64,000 nt of DNA from Mesobacillus subterraneus (GCF_000934845.1 NZ_JXIQ01000013.1:1-64000); one strand, 5' to 3'; counted from the stretch's first letter, positions 37,760-47,192 are shown. Notes: generated from the sequence alone by a model not told the origin. Made by a program: numbers and translations.

Positions 37760-38007
37760 GTGTACAGGCAGCAAAATATTTTTAACCTTTCCTTGATAAC
37801 CAGTCCAAGCAATAGCCTAGATTCGGTATGCCTCCTCTTTCATTTCCTTCTGTGTTGTTGAGTACTTGAAATCCATTATATGAGAATTAAAAACATGCAC
37901 AGAAGCCCAGCTTTCCCCATATTAATGAAACGTCAGATAAAATAAAGGAGGTATGTGTTTTTTATCCAGCACAACCATTCAGACAGTATGGGCAATATTC
38001 GGGTGAT
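37760..38007. other. Spacer before the copper-storage gene
   Basis: No gene. At the end an AAAGGAGG precedes ATGTG and a T6 run. Removing one T would give an ATG continuing in frame into the Csp-like protein (codons reading PAQPFRQYGQYSGDMGG). Confidence 0.45.
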
Positions 38008-38343
38008 ATGGGAGGTCAAATGGCGAAAGGGTCTTCATTGCTGCATACTATTCAGCACTGTGAAGCAACATGCGAAGATATGGTCACCCACTTGATCGGT
38101 TTACAAAATGATGATAGAAGAGATGTTCAGATTCTATTGTTAAGGGACTGTGCCGATATGTGCACATTAATGGCAAAATACCTTGCACGAAACAGCTTTT
38201 TTTCTAAAACATTGGCAAATATTTGCGCCTATATCTGTGAACAGTGCGCAATGGAATGCTCCAAATACCCTGACCAGATGTCACAGAATTGTGCCCAGGT
38301 TTGCCAGCATTGCGCCCAGGCTTGCAGGGCATTTGCGGCGTAA
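38008..38343 (+). CDS. Four-helix bundle copper-binding protein (Csp/DUF326-like)
   Basis: 111 residues, Cys-rich: HCEATCEDM, RDCADMCTLM, CAYICEQCAMEC, NCAQVCQHCAQACRAF. The regular Cys pattern lines helices that bind many Cu(I) ions. It stores or buffers copper in the cytosol. The ATG at 38008 has only a weak ribosome site; an in-frame upstream stretch matching the family's N-terminus suggests the true start is further up and has been disturbed in a T6 run. The start is therefore uncertain. Confidence 0.85.
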   Translation: MGGQMAKGSSLLHTIQHCEATCEDMVTHLIGLQNDDRRDVQILLLRDCADMCTLMAKYLARNSFFSKTLANICAYICEQCAMECSKYPDQMSQNCAQVCQHCAQACRAFAA

Positions 38344-38609
38344 GTTTGATACCCTGTAGATTAGCTGAAAATAGTGAAAGAAATTACACCAGTAAGGCAA
38401 GATGTATTCTTGGATTTACATGGTGTTTTTTTTATACTTGCCCATTCAGACTGGAGATATCGGGAGAAAACATGTATGTCCCGTGCCTATTTAAGTAATA
38501 ATTTTAAAGAGGTTTTACCTGTACTGACCTACATATATTTAGATTTTCAGACAAAGTACCTTCCTCCTGCAGGATGAATATACTAACAAAAGAGGAGGGT
38601 GATAGACAA

Positions 38610-39119
38610 ATGAATTTGCCTGCCGTCGACTTAGGGATTATGGCTGAACATTTAAGTACCCATGAAGGAGTCAACAATAAGCTGAAAATGTACTATTCCT
38701 CAGTCCAAAATCCTGTTTTAAAAAATATTTTAGAATTGAATATTAATATGTTAAGAAATCATGTCAGGACCATGCTGGCGCTAATTGACCCTGATCGAAC
38801 ACATCAAGTACATTTGCCTGAATTGCAACGTTTTGATTTTAGTATGGATGCTGGAAAGCTCAGTGAAATCGAACAAGATATTGCCCTTGAAGCAAGGTCC
38901 ACAGCCAAGCTGATGGGGAGCGATAACTTCAATTCGGCTTTGATGATGAAGGATCCCAACGTCAAAAATATACATCTTCAAATGGCCTATCAAGATGTAA
39001 GCATGCAGATGATTTATGATCATTTAATAAAGCATACTCATGGAGAATTCATTCCAACTGTCAGTAAAGAAATGCAGTTCATGACTTTGCAGCACTATAA
39101 ACATGTGCAAAATGAATAG
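38610..39119 (+). CDS. CotF-like ferritin-fold protein, copy 1
   Basis: 169 residues, helical. N-terminus: VDLGIMAEHLSTHEGVNNKL; then LELNINMLRNHVRTMLALID, and LEARSTAKLMGSDNFNSALM, MKDPNVKNIHLQMAY. It resembles spore coat CotF/ferritin-like bundle proteins and is a tandem paralogue of the next gene. Start: the ATG with GAGGAGGGTGATAG upstream. Confidence 0.7.
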   Translation: MNLPAVDLGIMAEHLSTHEGVNNKLKMYYSSVQNPVLKNILELNINMLRNHVRTMLALIDPDRTHQVHLPELQRFDFSMDAGKLSEIEQDIALEARSTAKLMGSDNFNSALMMKDPNVKNIHLQMAYQDVSMQMIYDHLIKHTHGEFIPTVSKEMQFMTLQHYKHVQNE

Positions 39120-39260
39120 ACTTTTTAGGTCGGGGAGCCGCTTGTTAGCTGGCTCCCAACTTCTTATGGCAGAAGGAATTTGTGCATTTTTTATGCAGTT
39201 TATTTGATTAAAGAAGTGGTAGAAAGTAGTGAACCCAAAAATAGAACAGGAGGAATCAAT

Positions 39261-39782
39261 ATGTTATTGCCTGCAACTGATATGGGGCTAATTGCCGAAC
39301 ATCTATCAGCCCACGACGGCTTGATTGCAAAAATAAAAATGCATGAAAAAAAGGTCGAGAGCGTCGAATTAAAATATATCCTGAATAAAAAGCTCGATGT
39401 GTTAAGGAGTCATGTGAGATTGATGATGGGCATGCTGGATCCAGCCAAAAGTGATTTTGAAGAGGTTCCAACATTGGACGAGCTTCCATCTGGAAACCAA
39501 TCTGTAGGAAAAGTAAAGAATGGGAGCCAGTTGGACAAGCATATTGCTCTGGAGACAAAAAAGGCGGCTGAGTCCATGGCTTTAGATAACCTGGTTTCTG
39601 CACTTAAGATGAAGGACCCTAAGGTCAAGCATGCACATGTTCAATTTGCTCTTCAAGAGATTGAGATTGTTAAGGATGTTACGGAAATACTAAAAGAAAT
39701 GGGAGCAGAAATCACTCCTCTTGGTACTGAGGAAGAGCAGCAGAAGATCTTGAAGCATTTTGAACACATCTTAAAAGAATAG
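39261..39782 (+). CDS. CotF-like ferritin-fold protein, copy 2
   Basis: 173 residues, helical. TDMGLIAEHLSAHDGLIAKI and DNLVSALKMKDPKVKHAHVQ match the previous gene, so this is a tandem duplicate with the same helix order. Preceded by ACAGGAGGAATCAAT. It may coat spores or sequester metal; neither is shown here. Confidence 0.7.
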   Translation: MLLPATDMGLIAEHLSAHDGLIAKIKMHEKKVESVELKYILNKKLDVLRSHVRLMMGMLDPAKSDFEEVPTLDELPSGNQSVGKVKNGSQLDKHIALETKKAAESMALDNLVSALKMKDPKVKHAHVQFALQEIEIVKDVTEILKEMGAEITPLGTEEEQQKILKHFEHILKE

Positions 39783-39823
39783 TTAATGAACATTATAGAA
39801 AAATAAAAAGAGGTGATATAAAG

Positions 39824-40600
39824 ATGGAACAAGATCACGGACACCATGGGCATAATCAAATGGACCATGGTGCAAACCATGCCAACCATCAACAAACCAC
39901 CCCTGCCGAAGCACTGAGAGTAGGCTGGGAGCTGAATCCGAAGGATATTCAGCCTAGACAGGAGACTGAAATTAAACTTTCCCTTAAAGACAGTCACGGA
40001 ATTCCGGCCACAGCTTTTTCTGTTGTCCATGAAAAACAAATGCACTTATTGGCAATCAGCAAGGACCTTTCCACCTTTCTGCACCTCCATCCTGAGTATA
40101 TTGGTGATGGAGAGTTTACAGTTAAGACAAAGTTTCCAAGTGCTGGTTCCTATAAACTCTTCGCAGATTTTATGCCCGAAGGCGGCACCCAGCAGTTAGC
40201 GACTTTCGAGCATAACGCAGAAGGGGCAGAGAATACACAAACTGTCACACCTGACGAAGTTTTAAAGAAAACGGTAAATGGCCTAGATTTCAAACTATCC
40301 TTCGACCGCTTGGCAGCGAATCAGCATCTTACCATGGCGTTTACGATAACAGATGCTGAACCTCAAGTTCCTGTAAAAGAACTGGAACCTTACCTTGGAT
40401 CAGCTGGTCATGTCGTGATTGTCAGCAGTGACCTGGAGAAGTTCCTTCATGTCCATCCAACTGATGAAAAGACTACTGGACCTACGGTTACTTATATGAC
40501 AACATTCCCAGAGCCAGGTATTTATAAAATTTGGGGACAGTTCAAGCACAAAGAGGAAATGCATACAGTCCCATTTGTAGTCGAAGTTCCATCTGAATAG
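39824..40600 (+). CDS. His-rich two-repeat metal-binding protein
   Basis: 258 residues. The N-terminus is a His-rich leader (HGHHGHNQMDHGANHANHQQ). Two repeats follow at about 75-130 and 195-250, each built around HxxxxSxDLxxFLHxHP with beta-rich ends (GSYKLFADFMPEGG and GIYKIWGQFKHKEE). No signal peptide, so cytosolic. Found with copper-storage genes; likely copper or zinc binding. The family name is not certain. Confidence 0.75.
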   Translation: MEQDHGHHGHNQMDHGANHANHQQTTPAEALRVGWELNPKDIQPRQETEIKLSLKDSHGIPATAFSVVHEKQMHLLAISKDLSTFLHLHPEYIGDGEFTVKTKFPSAGSYKLFADFMPEGGTQQLATFEHNAEGAENTQTVTPDEVLKKTVNGLDFKLSFDRLAANQHLTMAFTITDAEPQVPVKELEPYLGSAGHVVIVSSDLEKFLHVHPTDEKTTGPTVTYMTTFPEPGIYKIWGQFKHKEEMHTVPFVVEVPSE

Positions 40601-40605
40601 CCTGA

Positions 40606-40633
40606 TAATAGCACACTCTCCGTGTGCTATTAT
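40606..40633 (+). terminator. Terminator of the His-rich gene
   Basis: Stem ATAATAGCACAC with GTGTGCTATTAT, 5 nt loop. Confidence 0.8.
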
Positions 40634-40673
40634 TCAATAAAGCTAATCCAACCAAAAGATAGGAGGTGTGGTC

Positions 40674-42113
40674 TTGAAACAACGAATTGAAACAAGCAAA
40701 ATAATGGCAGCAGATACGAACAAAGCAAGGTTAAAGCTGATCATCATCCTTGCCATTCCTGCCGTGATTGAAAATTTCTTTCAAACTATACTCGGGTTTG
40801 TCGATACTTATTTTGTTTCACAAATTAGCCTGGCTGCAGTATCAGCAGTAGGAGTAACAAACGCCCTACTTGCAATTTATTTTGCCTTATTCATGGCAAT
40901 TGGAATTGCGGCAAATGTAAGGATTGCAAATTTCATGGGAGCTGGCTTTCCAGAAAAAGCACGTCATATCTCTCAACAGTCCATCGTCCTTTCGATTGCT
41001 TTTGGTTTGCTCACAGGAATCATAACACTCTTTTTTGCTGAACCTTTACTAAGATTAATGGGGATTGAAGAAGAAGTATTAGAGCTCGGCGCGTTGTATT
41101 TTCGAATTGTTGGAATTCCGTCCGTATTTATGTCGCTCATGTTTGTCATGAGTGCGATCTTAAGAGGAGCCGGCAATACCAGGTCCCCGATGATTGTCAG
41201 TGTCGTAATCAACATCGTAAACGGAATTCTTGACTATCTATTGATATTCGGGTTTTTGTTCATTCCAGAAATGGGCATTATCGGTGCCGCAATCGCAACA
41301 GTCTTTTCCAGAATGGTTGGAAGCCTGTTCCTTGTTTACTATATAAACCGGGAAAAAGTTCTCAACTTCCGCAGGGATTACTGGAAACCCGATTTAACCC
41401 ATCTGAAAGAACTCTCGACACTCGGTGCTCCTGCAGCTGGTGAAAGATTATTGATGCGTGCGGGTCAAATCGTTTATTTCGGATTTGTTGTGGCTTTGGG
41501 AACTAATTCATTCGCTGCCCATCAAATAGCAGGCAATGTTGAAGTTTTTTCTTATATGATCGGCTATGGATTCGCTACTGCTGCGACTATTCTCGTTGGT
41601 CAGCAGGTTGGAGCCGGAAGCTACGAAGAAGCAAAGACATATGCAAAACTATCCACTTATTTCGCTTTCATATCTATGACGGTTCTTGGAATTCTTTTAT
41701 TTTTCCTTGGAGAATGGACAGGCAGTTTTTTCACTGAAGACCAGGCTGTTATCGGAGATATCGGTACAGCATTGAAAATTTCGGGAGTATTCCAGCCGCT
41801 GCTGGCAATCCTTCTTGTCATGACCGGGGCATTCCAGGGAGCAAACAATACAAAGTTTCCTATGTATTTGACCGCTGTTGGGATGTGGGCAGTCCGGACC
41901 GTTCTTGTGTATGTCCTCGCTATCATGCTCGACTGGGGTTTGGCAGGTGTTTGGATTGCCATTGGCATTGACATTGGTTTGAGAGCCATCGTTCTGTTGA
42001 TTCAGTTCAGAAGGGACAAATGGATGGAAATCGAAAAAGCACCTGAACCAAGAGCGGAATGTGATCCACAGACAACAAAGGAAGATTTGCCAGCTTGTGC
42101 AAATAGTTATTAA
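40674..42113 (+). CDS. MATE family efflux transporter, second copy
   Basis: About 479 residues with twelve helices. It shares the MATE layout (AIPAVIENFFQTILGFVDTY, GAPAAGERLLMRAGQIVYFG) with the gene at 23815. The long C-terminal tail is charged with a CDPQTTKEDLPAC segment. I start at a TTG 7 nt after AGGAGG; a GTG 6 nt upstream overlaps that site. A multidrug or metal-related exporter; the substrate is unknown. Confidence 0.93.
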   Translation: MKQRIETSKIMAADTNKARLKLIIILAIPAVIENFFQTILGFVDTYFVSQISLAAVSAVGVTNALLAIYFALFMAIGIAANVRIANFMGAGFPEKARHISQQSIVLSIAFGLLTGIITLFFAEPLLRLMGIEEEVLELGALYFRIVGIPSVFMSLMFVMSAILRGAGNTRSPMIVSVVINIVNGILDYLLIFGFLFIPEMGIIGAAIATVFSRMVGSLFLVYYINREKVLNFRRDYWKPDLTHLKELSTLGAPAAGERLLMRAGQIVYFGFVVALGTNSFAAHQIAGNVEVFSYMIGYGFATAATILVGQQVGAGSYEEAKTYAKLSTYFAFISMTVLGILLFFLGEWTGSFFTEDQAVIGDIGTALKISGVFQPLLAILLVMTGAFQGANNTKFPMYLTAVGMWAVRTVLVYVLAIMLDWGLAGVWIAIGIDIGLRAIVLLIQFRRDKWMEIEKAPEPRAECDPQTTKEDLPACANSY

Positions 42114-42182
42114 TCACTTACTTCAGTAACTGATTAAAGTAAGGAGATACATCAAAAAAATATTTTTAGAGGTGATTTTTTA

Positions 42183-42635
42183 ATGAAACCGTATATGAAA
42201 TTTGCCGGAATGGTTATTGTCTCTACAATTGTTATGTTTATCTTTAAATATCTCAGCACATTTAAGCTGGATCATGTTTTTTTCAGTGAAACCAGGGCTT
42301 ATATGGCCCTTTTAATGGGGGCCACAATGGCTGTGATTATGTTGGCTTTTATGCGCAATATGTTAAAAAACCGCAAATTAAACATAGGAATTGCTGTTGG
42401 AAGCCTTGTCGTTTTCTTCGTTTCACTCTATTTATTGCGAAGCCAGGTCTTGGTTGATGATGTAGACTATATGGAAGCCATGATTCCCCACCATTCCATC
42501 GCCATTTTAACAAGTGAGCGGGCTCAGATAACAGACCCAAGAGTCCGGAGTTTAGCAGACAGCATTATTAAAGCCCAAAAGAAAGAGATTTCTGAAATGA
42601 AGAAATTAATAGATGACCTTGAAGATGAAGAATAG
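42183..42635 (+). CDS. DUF305 membrane protein
   Basis: 150 residues with three membrane helices then a DUF305 core YMEAMIPHHSIAILTSERAQ. The HH pair and neighbouring Met residues are typical metal-contact residues in DUF305 proteins of copper loci. It may be a copper-binding envelope protein. Confidence 0.85.
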   Translation: MKPYMKFAGMVIVSTIVMFIFKYLSTFKLDHVFFSETRAYMALLMGATMAVIMLAFMRNMLKNRKLNIGIAVGSLVVFFVSLYLLRSQVLVDDVDYMEAMIPHHSIAILTSERAQITDPRVRSLADSIIKAQKKEISEMKKLIDDLEDEE

Positions 42636-42640
42636 CATCA

Positions 42641-42666
42641 AAAAAAGCCTCCATGAGGCTTTTTTA
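42641..42666 (+). terminator. DUF305 gene terminator
   Basis: Stem AAAAAAGCCTC with GAGGCTTTTTT, 4 nt loop. Confidence 0.85.
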
Positions 42667-42687
42667 ATGCTTTCTTACAGCTGTCAT

Positions 42688-42924
42688 TTATTTCTGCTTT
42701 CTATTGAGAATAATCCAAACGACCAAGAGAATACCCGCAATGATAAAAACCACCCAGATCAGCTGACTGAACCAAAAAACCATATGATTATACATCATTC
42801 CCCGTCCCATCATCATGCCCATATGTCCTGGAGGAAACCAGACCATCCGAACGACAAATACAAGGAGAAAAATTCCCATCAGTATGAAGAATGACAATAT
42901 TATAGCCGGCAATAAACGTTTCAT
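42688..42924 (-). CDS. Small Met-rich membrane protein
   Basis: 78 residues, two helices, with a Met-rich loop PPGHMGMMMGRGMMYNHMVF. It follows the response regulator by 10 nt on the same strand, so it is probably part of that operon. Met and His clusters suggest copper(I) contact. Family not recognised. Confidence 0.65.
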   Translation of the reverse strand: MKRLLPAIILSFFILMGIFLLVFVVRMVWFPPGHMGMMMGRGMMYNHMVFWFSQLIWVVFIIAGILLVVWIILNRKQK

Positions 42925-42934
42925 ATGATCACCT

Positions 42935-43609
42935 TTATTCTACTTTATATCCCAATCCCCAGACTGTCTTGACGATGTTCTTGCCGATTCCGGCAGTTTT
43001 CAGCTTCTCACGGAGGTTCTTGATATGGGAATCGACAGTCCGGTCATCTCCCGTAAACTCGATGCCCCAAATCTTATCAACAAGCTGCTCCCTCGTCAGG
43101 ACCGTGCCGCGATTTTCAATCAATGCATGCAGAAGATCGAACTCAGTGTGTGTCAGGGATAACATTACATCCTTATAAACGGCTTCCCTGGCAGTAAGAT
43201 TGATAATAATTCCTTGATACTTCAGGATCTCATCCTCTGCTCCTTTACTCTTGGATCTTCTTAGCAGAGCCTTGACCCTCGCAAGCAGCTCCTCTGCCTC
43301 AAAAGGCTTCACCAGATAATCGTCTGCCCCACTGGACAACCCGGCCACCTTGTCTTTGACTGAGCTTTTAGCCGTAAGCATGATGACCGGAACATCGGAT
43401 ACCTTCCTGACATGTTGGATCGTTTGCCAGCCATCCACCAAAGGCATCATGATATCAAGGATGATTAGGTCAAAATCATTCCTTTTTACTTTTTCGAAAG
43501 CCTCCTGACCATTTTCGGCATTTTCGACTTGATAACTTTCCTGCCGCAGATATAGCCCGATCAGCTGTCTCATTTCAAATTCATCGTCTACTACCAATAT
43601 TTTTTTCAT
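42935..43609 (-). CDS. OmpR/PhoB-family response regulator, second
   Basis: 224 residues. Receiver Asp in LIILDIMMPLVDG, Lys in YLVKPFEAEE. Winged helix with TREQLVDKIWGIEFTGDDRT and VDSHIKNLREKLK. It follows its kinase by 9 nt. Start: the ATG after AGGAGACAGTG. Confidence 0.95.
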   Translation of the reverse strand: MKKILVVDDEFEMRQLIGLYLRQESYQVENAENGQEAFEKVKRNDFDLIILDIMMPLVDGWQTIQHVRKVSDVPVIMLTAKSSVKDKVAGLSSGADDYLVKPFEAEELLARVKALLRRSKSKGAEDEILKYQGIIINLTAREAVYKDVMLSLTHTEFDLLHALIENRGTVLTREQLVDKIWGIEFTGDDRTVDSHIKNLREKLKTAGIGKNIVKTVWGLGYKVE

Positions 43610-43618
43610 CACTGTCTC

Positions 43619-44995
43619 CTATTGGTTTTTTAAGTATATAGTGAAAACCGATCCTTGGTTTTCCATGCTTTCGACTTGGATATCACCATCGTGAGCCTCG
43701 ATGATTTGCTTTACCACATAAAGTCCGAGACCCGTTCCTCCCGTTTTCCTTGCTCTTGATTGGTCGACCCTGTAAAACCTCTCCCAAACAAGTGGAATTT
43801 CTTGTTGGGGTATGCCTATGCCTGTATCGCTTATCTCAATGATGACAAGACTTTTCTTTAGGAAAGAACGAATTGATACCCTGCCTTCGGTTGAATACTT
43901 GATTCCATTTTCAATCAGATTATAGAAAACCTGCTCCATTCTGTGAATATCCATATTTAAGTACGGAAGGTCACTTTCCAGATTCGTTGTAATTTCAAGC
44001 CCTTTTTTCTCTGCTGCCGGTCTAAGGCTTGAAGCCACTCTTTCAATGATTCTGTTTATGTCTGCCTGTTCTTTATTCAATTCGAATTGTCCTACCTGCA
44101 GCTTGCTCATTTCAAACAAATCATTGATCATAAAAGAAATACGCTGAGCTTCCTTATTGATGATGTCTAAATATTTGAGGTTCTCCTCTGGATCTTTCGC
44201 CATGCCTTTCATCAATACATCACTGTAGCCCCTGATATAAGTGAGTGGAGTACGGATTTCATGCGATACCGCAGAAAGGAACTGATTCCTGCTGTCTTCA
44301 AAATACTGAAGCTGCTCCCCGAGCGCCTGAATGGAGCTCCCTAACTTCGCAATCTCATCATCGCCTTTATAAAAAATTTCCTGCCTGTATTTCCCCTGTG
44401 ACATGTTCATTGTGGCTTCCTCCATTTGCAAAAGAGGTTTTGTCAGCCTTCTCGACAGGAAGCCAATCAAACCAAATGCCAGAAGGAAGATGCCAATGCT
44501 TGCAGAAATGATGAGCACATTCATGGTGAACACAATGTCTCTTAGAATGGATGAAGGGTAATACATATAAATGTAGCCTTCACCATTTCCTATGGGAGAT
44601 ACAGATATAACATATTTATGCTGTCGCCAATCACCTACCGCAATTTTCCCTTCCTTAATCTTTGAAGCTGCATTTATATGCTCCAGCATTTCATTGTCTG
44701 GAACAGCAGACGATGCGATTATTTTTCCAGCAGGATCGGAAATCAAAACCTCTGTTGGCACTTCCTGTTCCATCATAACGACATGGTCAATCGTTGACTG
44801 TTTAAAATTCTTTTTCAGAATACTAGCGTGATTGTTTCCCCTCGCAACCAGCTCCTGCTCAATATAATCGACGAAAATATTTGTAAACATTCCGTACATC
44901 GTCAATCCAAAGATCAGCAGCAAGGCAATGAAGACGACGCTGAAAATCATCCCAATTTTAAAAGATACACTATTGAATCTGCTATACCATTTCAT
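43619..44995 (-). CDS. Membrane sensor histidine kinase, second
   Basis: 458 residues. Helix 1 (about 10-35), external sensor (LLKKNFKQ-like, VPTEVLISDPAGKIIASSAV), helix 2 (about 165-190), HAMP, HisKA with AVSHEIRTPLTYIRGYSDVL, N box YNLIENGIKYS, G1 DTGIGIPQQE, G2 GGTGLGLYVVK. Its external domain resembles that of the kinase at 33433-34800. First gene of the unit with the regulator and the Met-rich protein. Confidence 0.95.
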   Translation of the reverse strand: MKWYSRFNSVSFKIGMIFSVVFIALLLIFGLTMYGMFTNIFVDYIEQELVARGNNHASILKKNFKQSTIDHVVMMEQEVPTEVLISDPAGKIIASSAVPDNEMLEHINAASKIKEGKIAVGDWRQHKYVISVSPIGNGEGYIYMYYPSSILRDIVFTMNVLIISASIGIFLLAFGLIGFLSRRLTKPLLQMEEATMNMSQGKYRQEIFYKGDDEIAKLGSSIQALGEQLQYFEDSRNQFLSAVSHEIRTPLTYIRGYSDVLMKGMAKDPEENLKYLDIINKEAQRISFMINDLFEMSKLQVGQFELNKEQADINRIIERVASSLRPAAEKKGLEITTNLESDLPYLNMDIHRMEQVFYNLIENGIKYSTEGRVSIRSFLKKSLVIIEISDTGIGIPQQEIPLVWERFYRVDQSRARKTGGTGLGLYVVKQIIEAHDGDIQVESMENQGSVFTIYLKNQ

Positions 44996-45165
44996 CGGAT
45001 GCTCCCTGGTATTTATTCTATATCACTGCTATTTTTCCGGTCTTTTTAATCTATCATACACTATATTGATTAGCGTAAGTAAACTGCATTCCTGATATGG
45101 AAGCTTCCACTTTAAGAGTACTTGATAAATATGGAGATTTCATGGAGAGGAAAATTTTCACATAA

Positions 45166-45196
45166 AAATCCGCTCTGGAATAACACCAAGCGGATT
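45166..45196 (-). terminator. Terminator near the multicopper oxidase relic
   Basis: Stem AATCCGCT with AGCGGATT (to 45196). On the minus strand T-rich sequence follows. Confidence 0.7.
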
Positions 45197-45236
45197 CTTT
45201 ATTTCTTTTTCAAGAAATCTACTAAGTAATGAACCG

Positions 45237-46146
45237 TTAAATATAGCGTAACCTTGTGATCATCCCTCCAGGAGATACTCCATTGTTCGTTTTGTGGAAT
45301 GGCTTCGTTCCGTTTACCGGCCATATACCTGGATTACTAGCAACTAAATCAACATCAAACCTTTTTCCTGAAGGCAGATTAATTGTATCAAGATATTTCC
45401 CTTTTCTTTTAAACGCATCTTCTTCGATTATTTTAAAATCATGCCCATGAATATGCATTGTATGGGACATGTTGGCATTATTGATGAACCGTACCCTTAC
45501 TTTCTCACCGTAGCGGACATCGAGTGGTGTTGTGTCCGGAAAGCTTTTTCCATTAATAGTGAAAAAATTAGGGTTACGATTCAAGTTCTTTGGCTTGAAC
45601 ACCTCTGACTCCAAAGAACTCAGCGCTGGCTGGTCAATTTCCCATTGCTGTATTAACAATACATAGTCCCGGTTAGGGATTTTTATCTCCTGTCTTGGCA
45701 ATACGATCAATACACCCATTAAACCATTGCTTTCTTGCAACGGATTGGAGGAGTGATAAAAAAAGGAACCACTTTGCCATGCTACAAATTGATACAGGTG
45801 TGACTTTCCAGGATGGATAAAGGGAGTTGGTTCAATTTCCGGCATTCCATCTTGAACATTAGGCTTTGATAGTCCATGTACATGGAGCGCTGTTTTTTCT
45901 TCGAGTCTGTTTTCAACTTCAATATAGACTGTTTTCTCCCTCCACAACTACTAAAAGAGGGGCCGAGGTTGAATTGTTGTATCCAACACCATCAATGACA
46001 ATGCCTGAAACAATCTCCCTTTTTATCGGCTCTGCCCTTAGCTTAAAATATCGGCCGCCAGATACTTCCTTATATTCAGCCTTTTTGACATCAGGCATTT
46101 CCAGCAAGTTCTCCCACATCTGCATTGGCCTGTCCTCCCCTGTCAT
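45237..46146 (-). pseudogene. Frameshifted, ligand-depleted multicopper oxidase relative
   Basis: Two frames join into one multicopper-oxidase-like protein. The 5' part has GRYFKLRAEPIKREIVSGIV and VVVEGE. After a one-base slip near 45935 (an A short in a GAGAAAAC run) it continues KTVYIEVENRLEEKTALHVH, FFYHSSNPLQESNGLMGVLI, HTMHIHGHDFKIIE. The canonical HWHG is HVHG and the WYHxH site is FYHSS. The last HCH motif that should hold the type 1 copper is missing; instead the tail reads GTKPFHKTNNGVSPGGM. So even without the frameshift it could not be a normal oxidase. Confidence 0.82.
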
Positions 46147-46317
46147 GGTTTCTCTTCTATCTATATGTGACACGGAGAAGCAATATTAGTTGTTTTCCAG
46201 GCAATCATTAGTAAGAGTAAAGGTTGAGATTTAAGAGTGTACTTTTATTGAAAACTCGGTCTTGTCCGAATACGAAGCTTATACTTATGAAAGCACAAAA
46301 AACAAACTAAATCACCA

Positions 46318-46345
46318 CAAAAGCGGTTCATATCCTGAACCGTTT
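46318..46345 (-). terminator. Terminator of the methyltransferase
   Basis: Stem GCGGTTCA with TGAACCGT (46330-46345), with T-rich tail on the minus strand. Confidence 0.75.
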
Positions 46346-46350
46346 TTCGC

Positions 46351-46902
46351 CTATTTATCTGGAGATAACACCAGTCTTCTCATGATTGAACTCATCAGAC
46401 GTTTTTCGCCTACAACGGATAATCCGGCTGCTTTAATATTTTCCATCGTTTCACGGTTGATGTTTGCACCCCACATCCTTACTGTTATGGGGTTAAGCAC
46501 ATCCATAACCACCCCCGCCATCGGGTTTTCGCTTCTCATATGCTCGAGCATCAATATCTGTCCATCCGGTTTGCAAACCCTTCTTAACTCCTTCAACCCC
46601 TGTACCGGGTCGGGAACGGAACAAAAAACACAGGTAGAGACAATCGTGTCGAAGGTGTGGTCTGGAAAGGGAAGTTCCTGAATATCCGCCTCAATGAGTT
46701 CGATGTTATAAGGAGCGAGCCGGGATGCCTTTTGTTTAGCATACTTCAGCATTTCGCTGCTGAAATCCACTCCAGTCAAGGACTGAATGCTGTCTGGGTA
46801 GGAAGCGAGGTTCGCTCCTGTCCCAACCCCCGCTTCAAGTACTTTTCCGGAAGCAAGGTTTAACAAGTCACGCCTCCAGTCTTCCCTGATCATTTTGTCC
46901 AT
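46351..46902 (-). CDS. Class I SAM-dependent methyltransferase with a disturbed 5' end
   Basis: 183 residues as called (methyltransferase 11-like). SAM motif I LEAGVGTGANLASYPD, the acidic residue in LTGVDFSSEML, motif II IEADIQELPFPDHTFDTIVS. At 46948 an ATG is followed by eleven A (46935-46945). With ten A it would run in frame (MKKKRYNRVSKVYDSMDKM). As written the natural start is out of frame and translation would have to begin at the ATG at 46902. Either a homopolymer error, or slippage-prone control. The substrate is unknown. Confidence 0.8.
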   Translation of the reverse strand: MDKMIREDWRRDLLNLASGKVLEAGVGTGANLASYPDSIQSLTGVDFSSEMLKYAKQKASRLAPYNIELIEADIQELPFPDHTFDTIVSTCVFCSVPDPVQGLKELRRVCKPDGQILMLEHMRSENPMAGVVMDVLNPITVRMWGANINRETMENIKAAGLSVVGEKRLMSSIMRRLVLSPDK

Positions 46903-47192
46903 GCTGTCATAAACTTTCGAGACTCGGTTGTACCTTTTTTTTTTTCATTTAGATTTTGATCCAACAGAAGCCATCCTTTCTGATGAGTAATCTGCTTTTT
47001 GGTATGTGCCCATTTTACGGCAACTTCTGCAGAAATGTTGTAGCTAACCTCTTCCTTTTATAGGGGATGTGAAAAACTAAGCAAGCCGCCAAATAGTCAG
47101 CAGGTTTTTAGTGTAAGGTTTTCGAAGTCATTTCCGCCATTCCTTAATCGCCTTGGCTACAGTTCTGTAACTTGATGTGCTATGGAAACATC

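Noticed and set aside
38374-38577. Short plus-strand ORF between the copper-storage gene and the CotF-like gene
   Set aside because: No ribosome site and no family; it overlaps the leader of the next gene.
45925-45945. TGA ending the first part of the multicopper oxidase relic
   Set aside because: Homology jumps frame (VEGE to KTVYIEVENR), so it is a frameshift, not an in-frame recoded codon.
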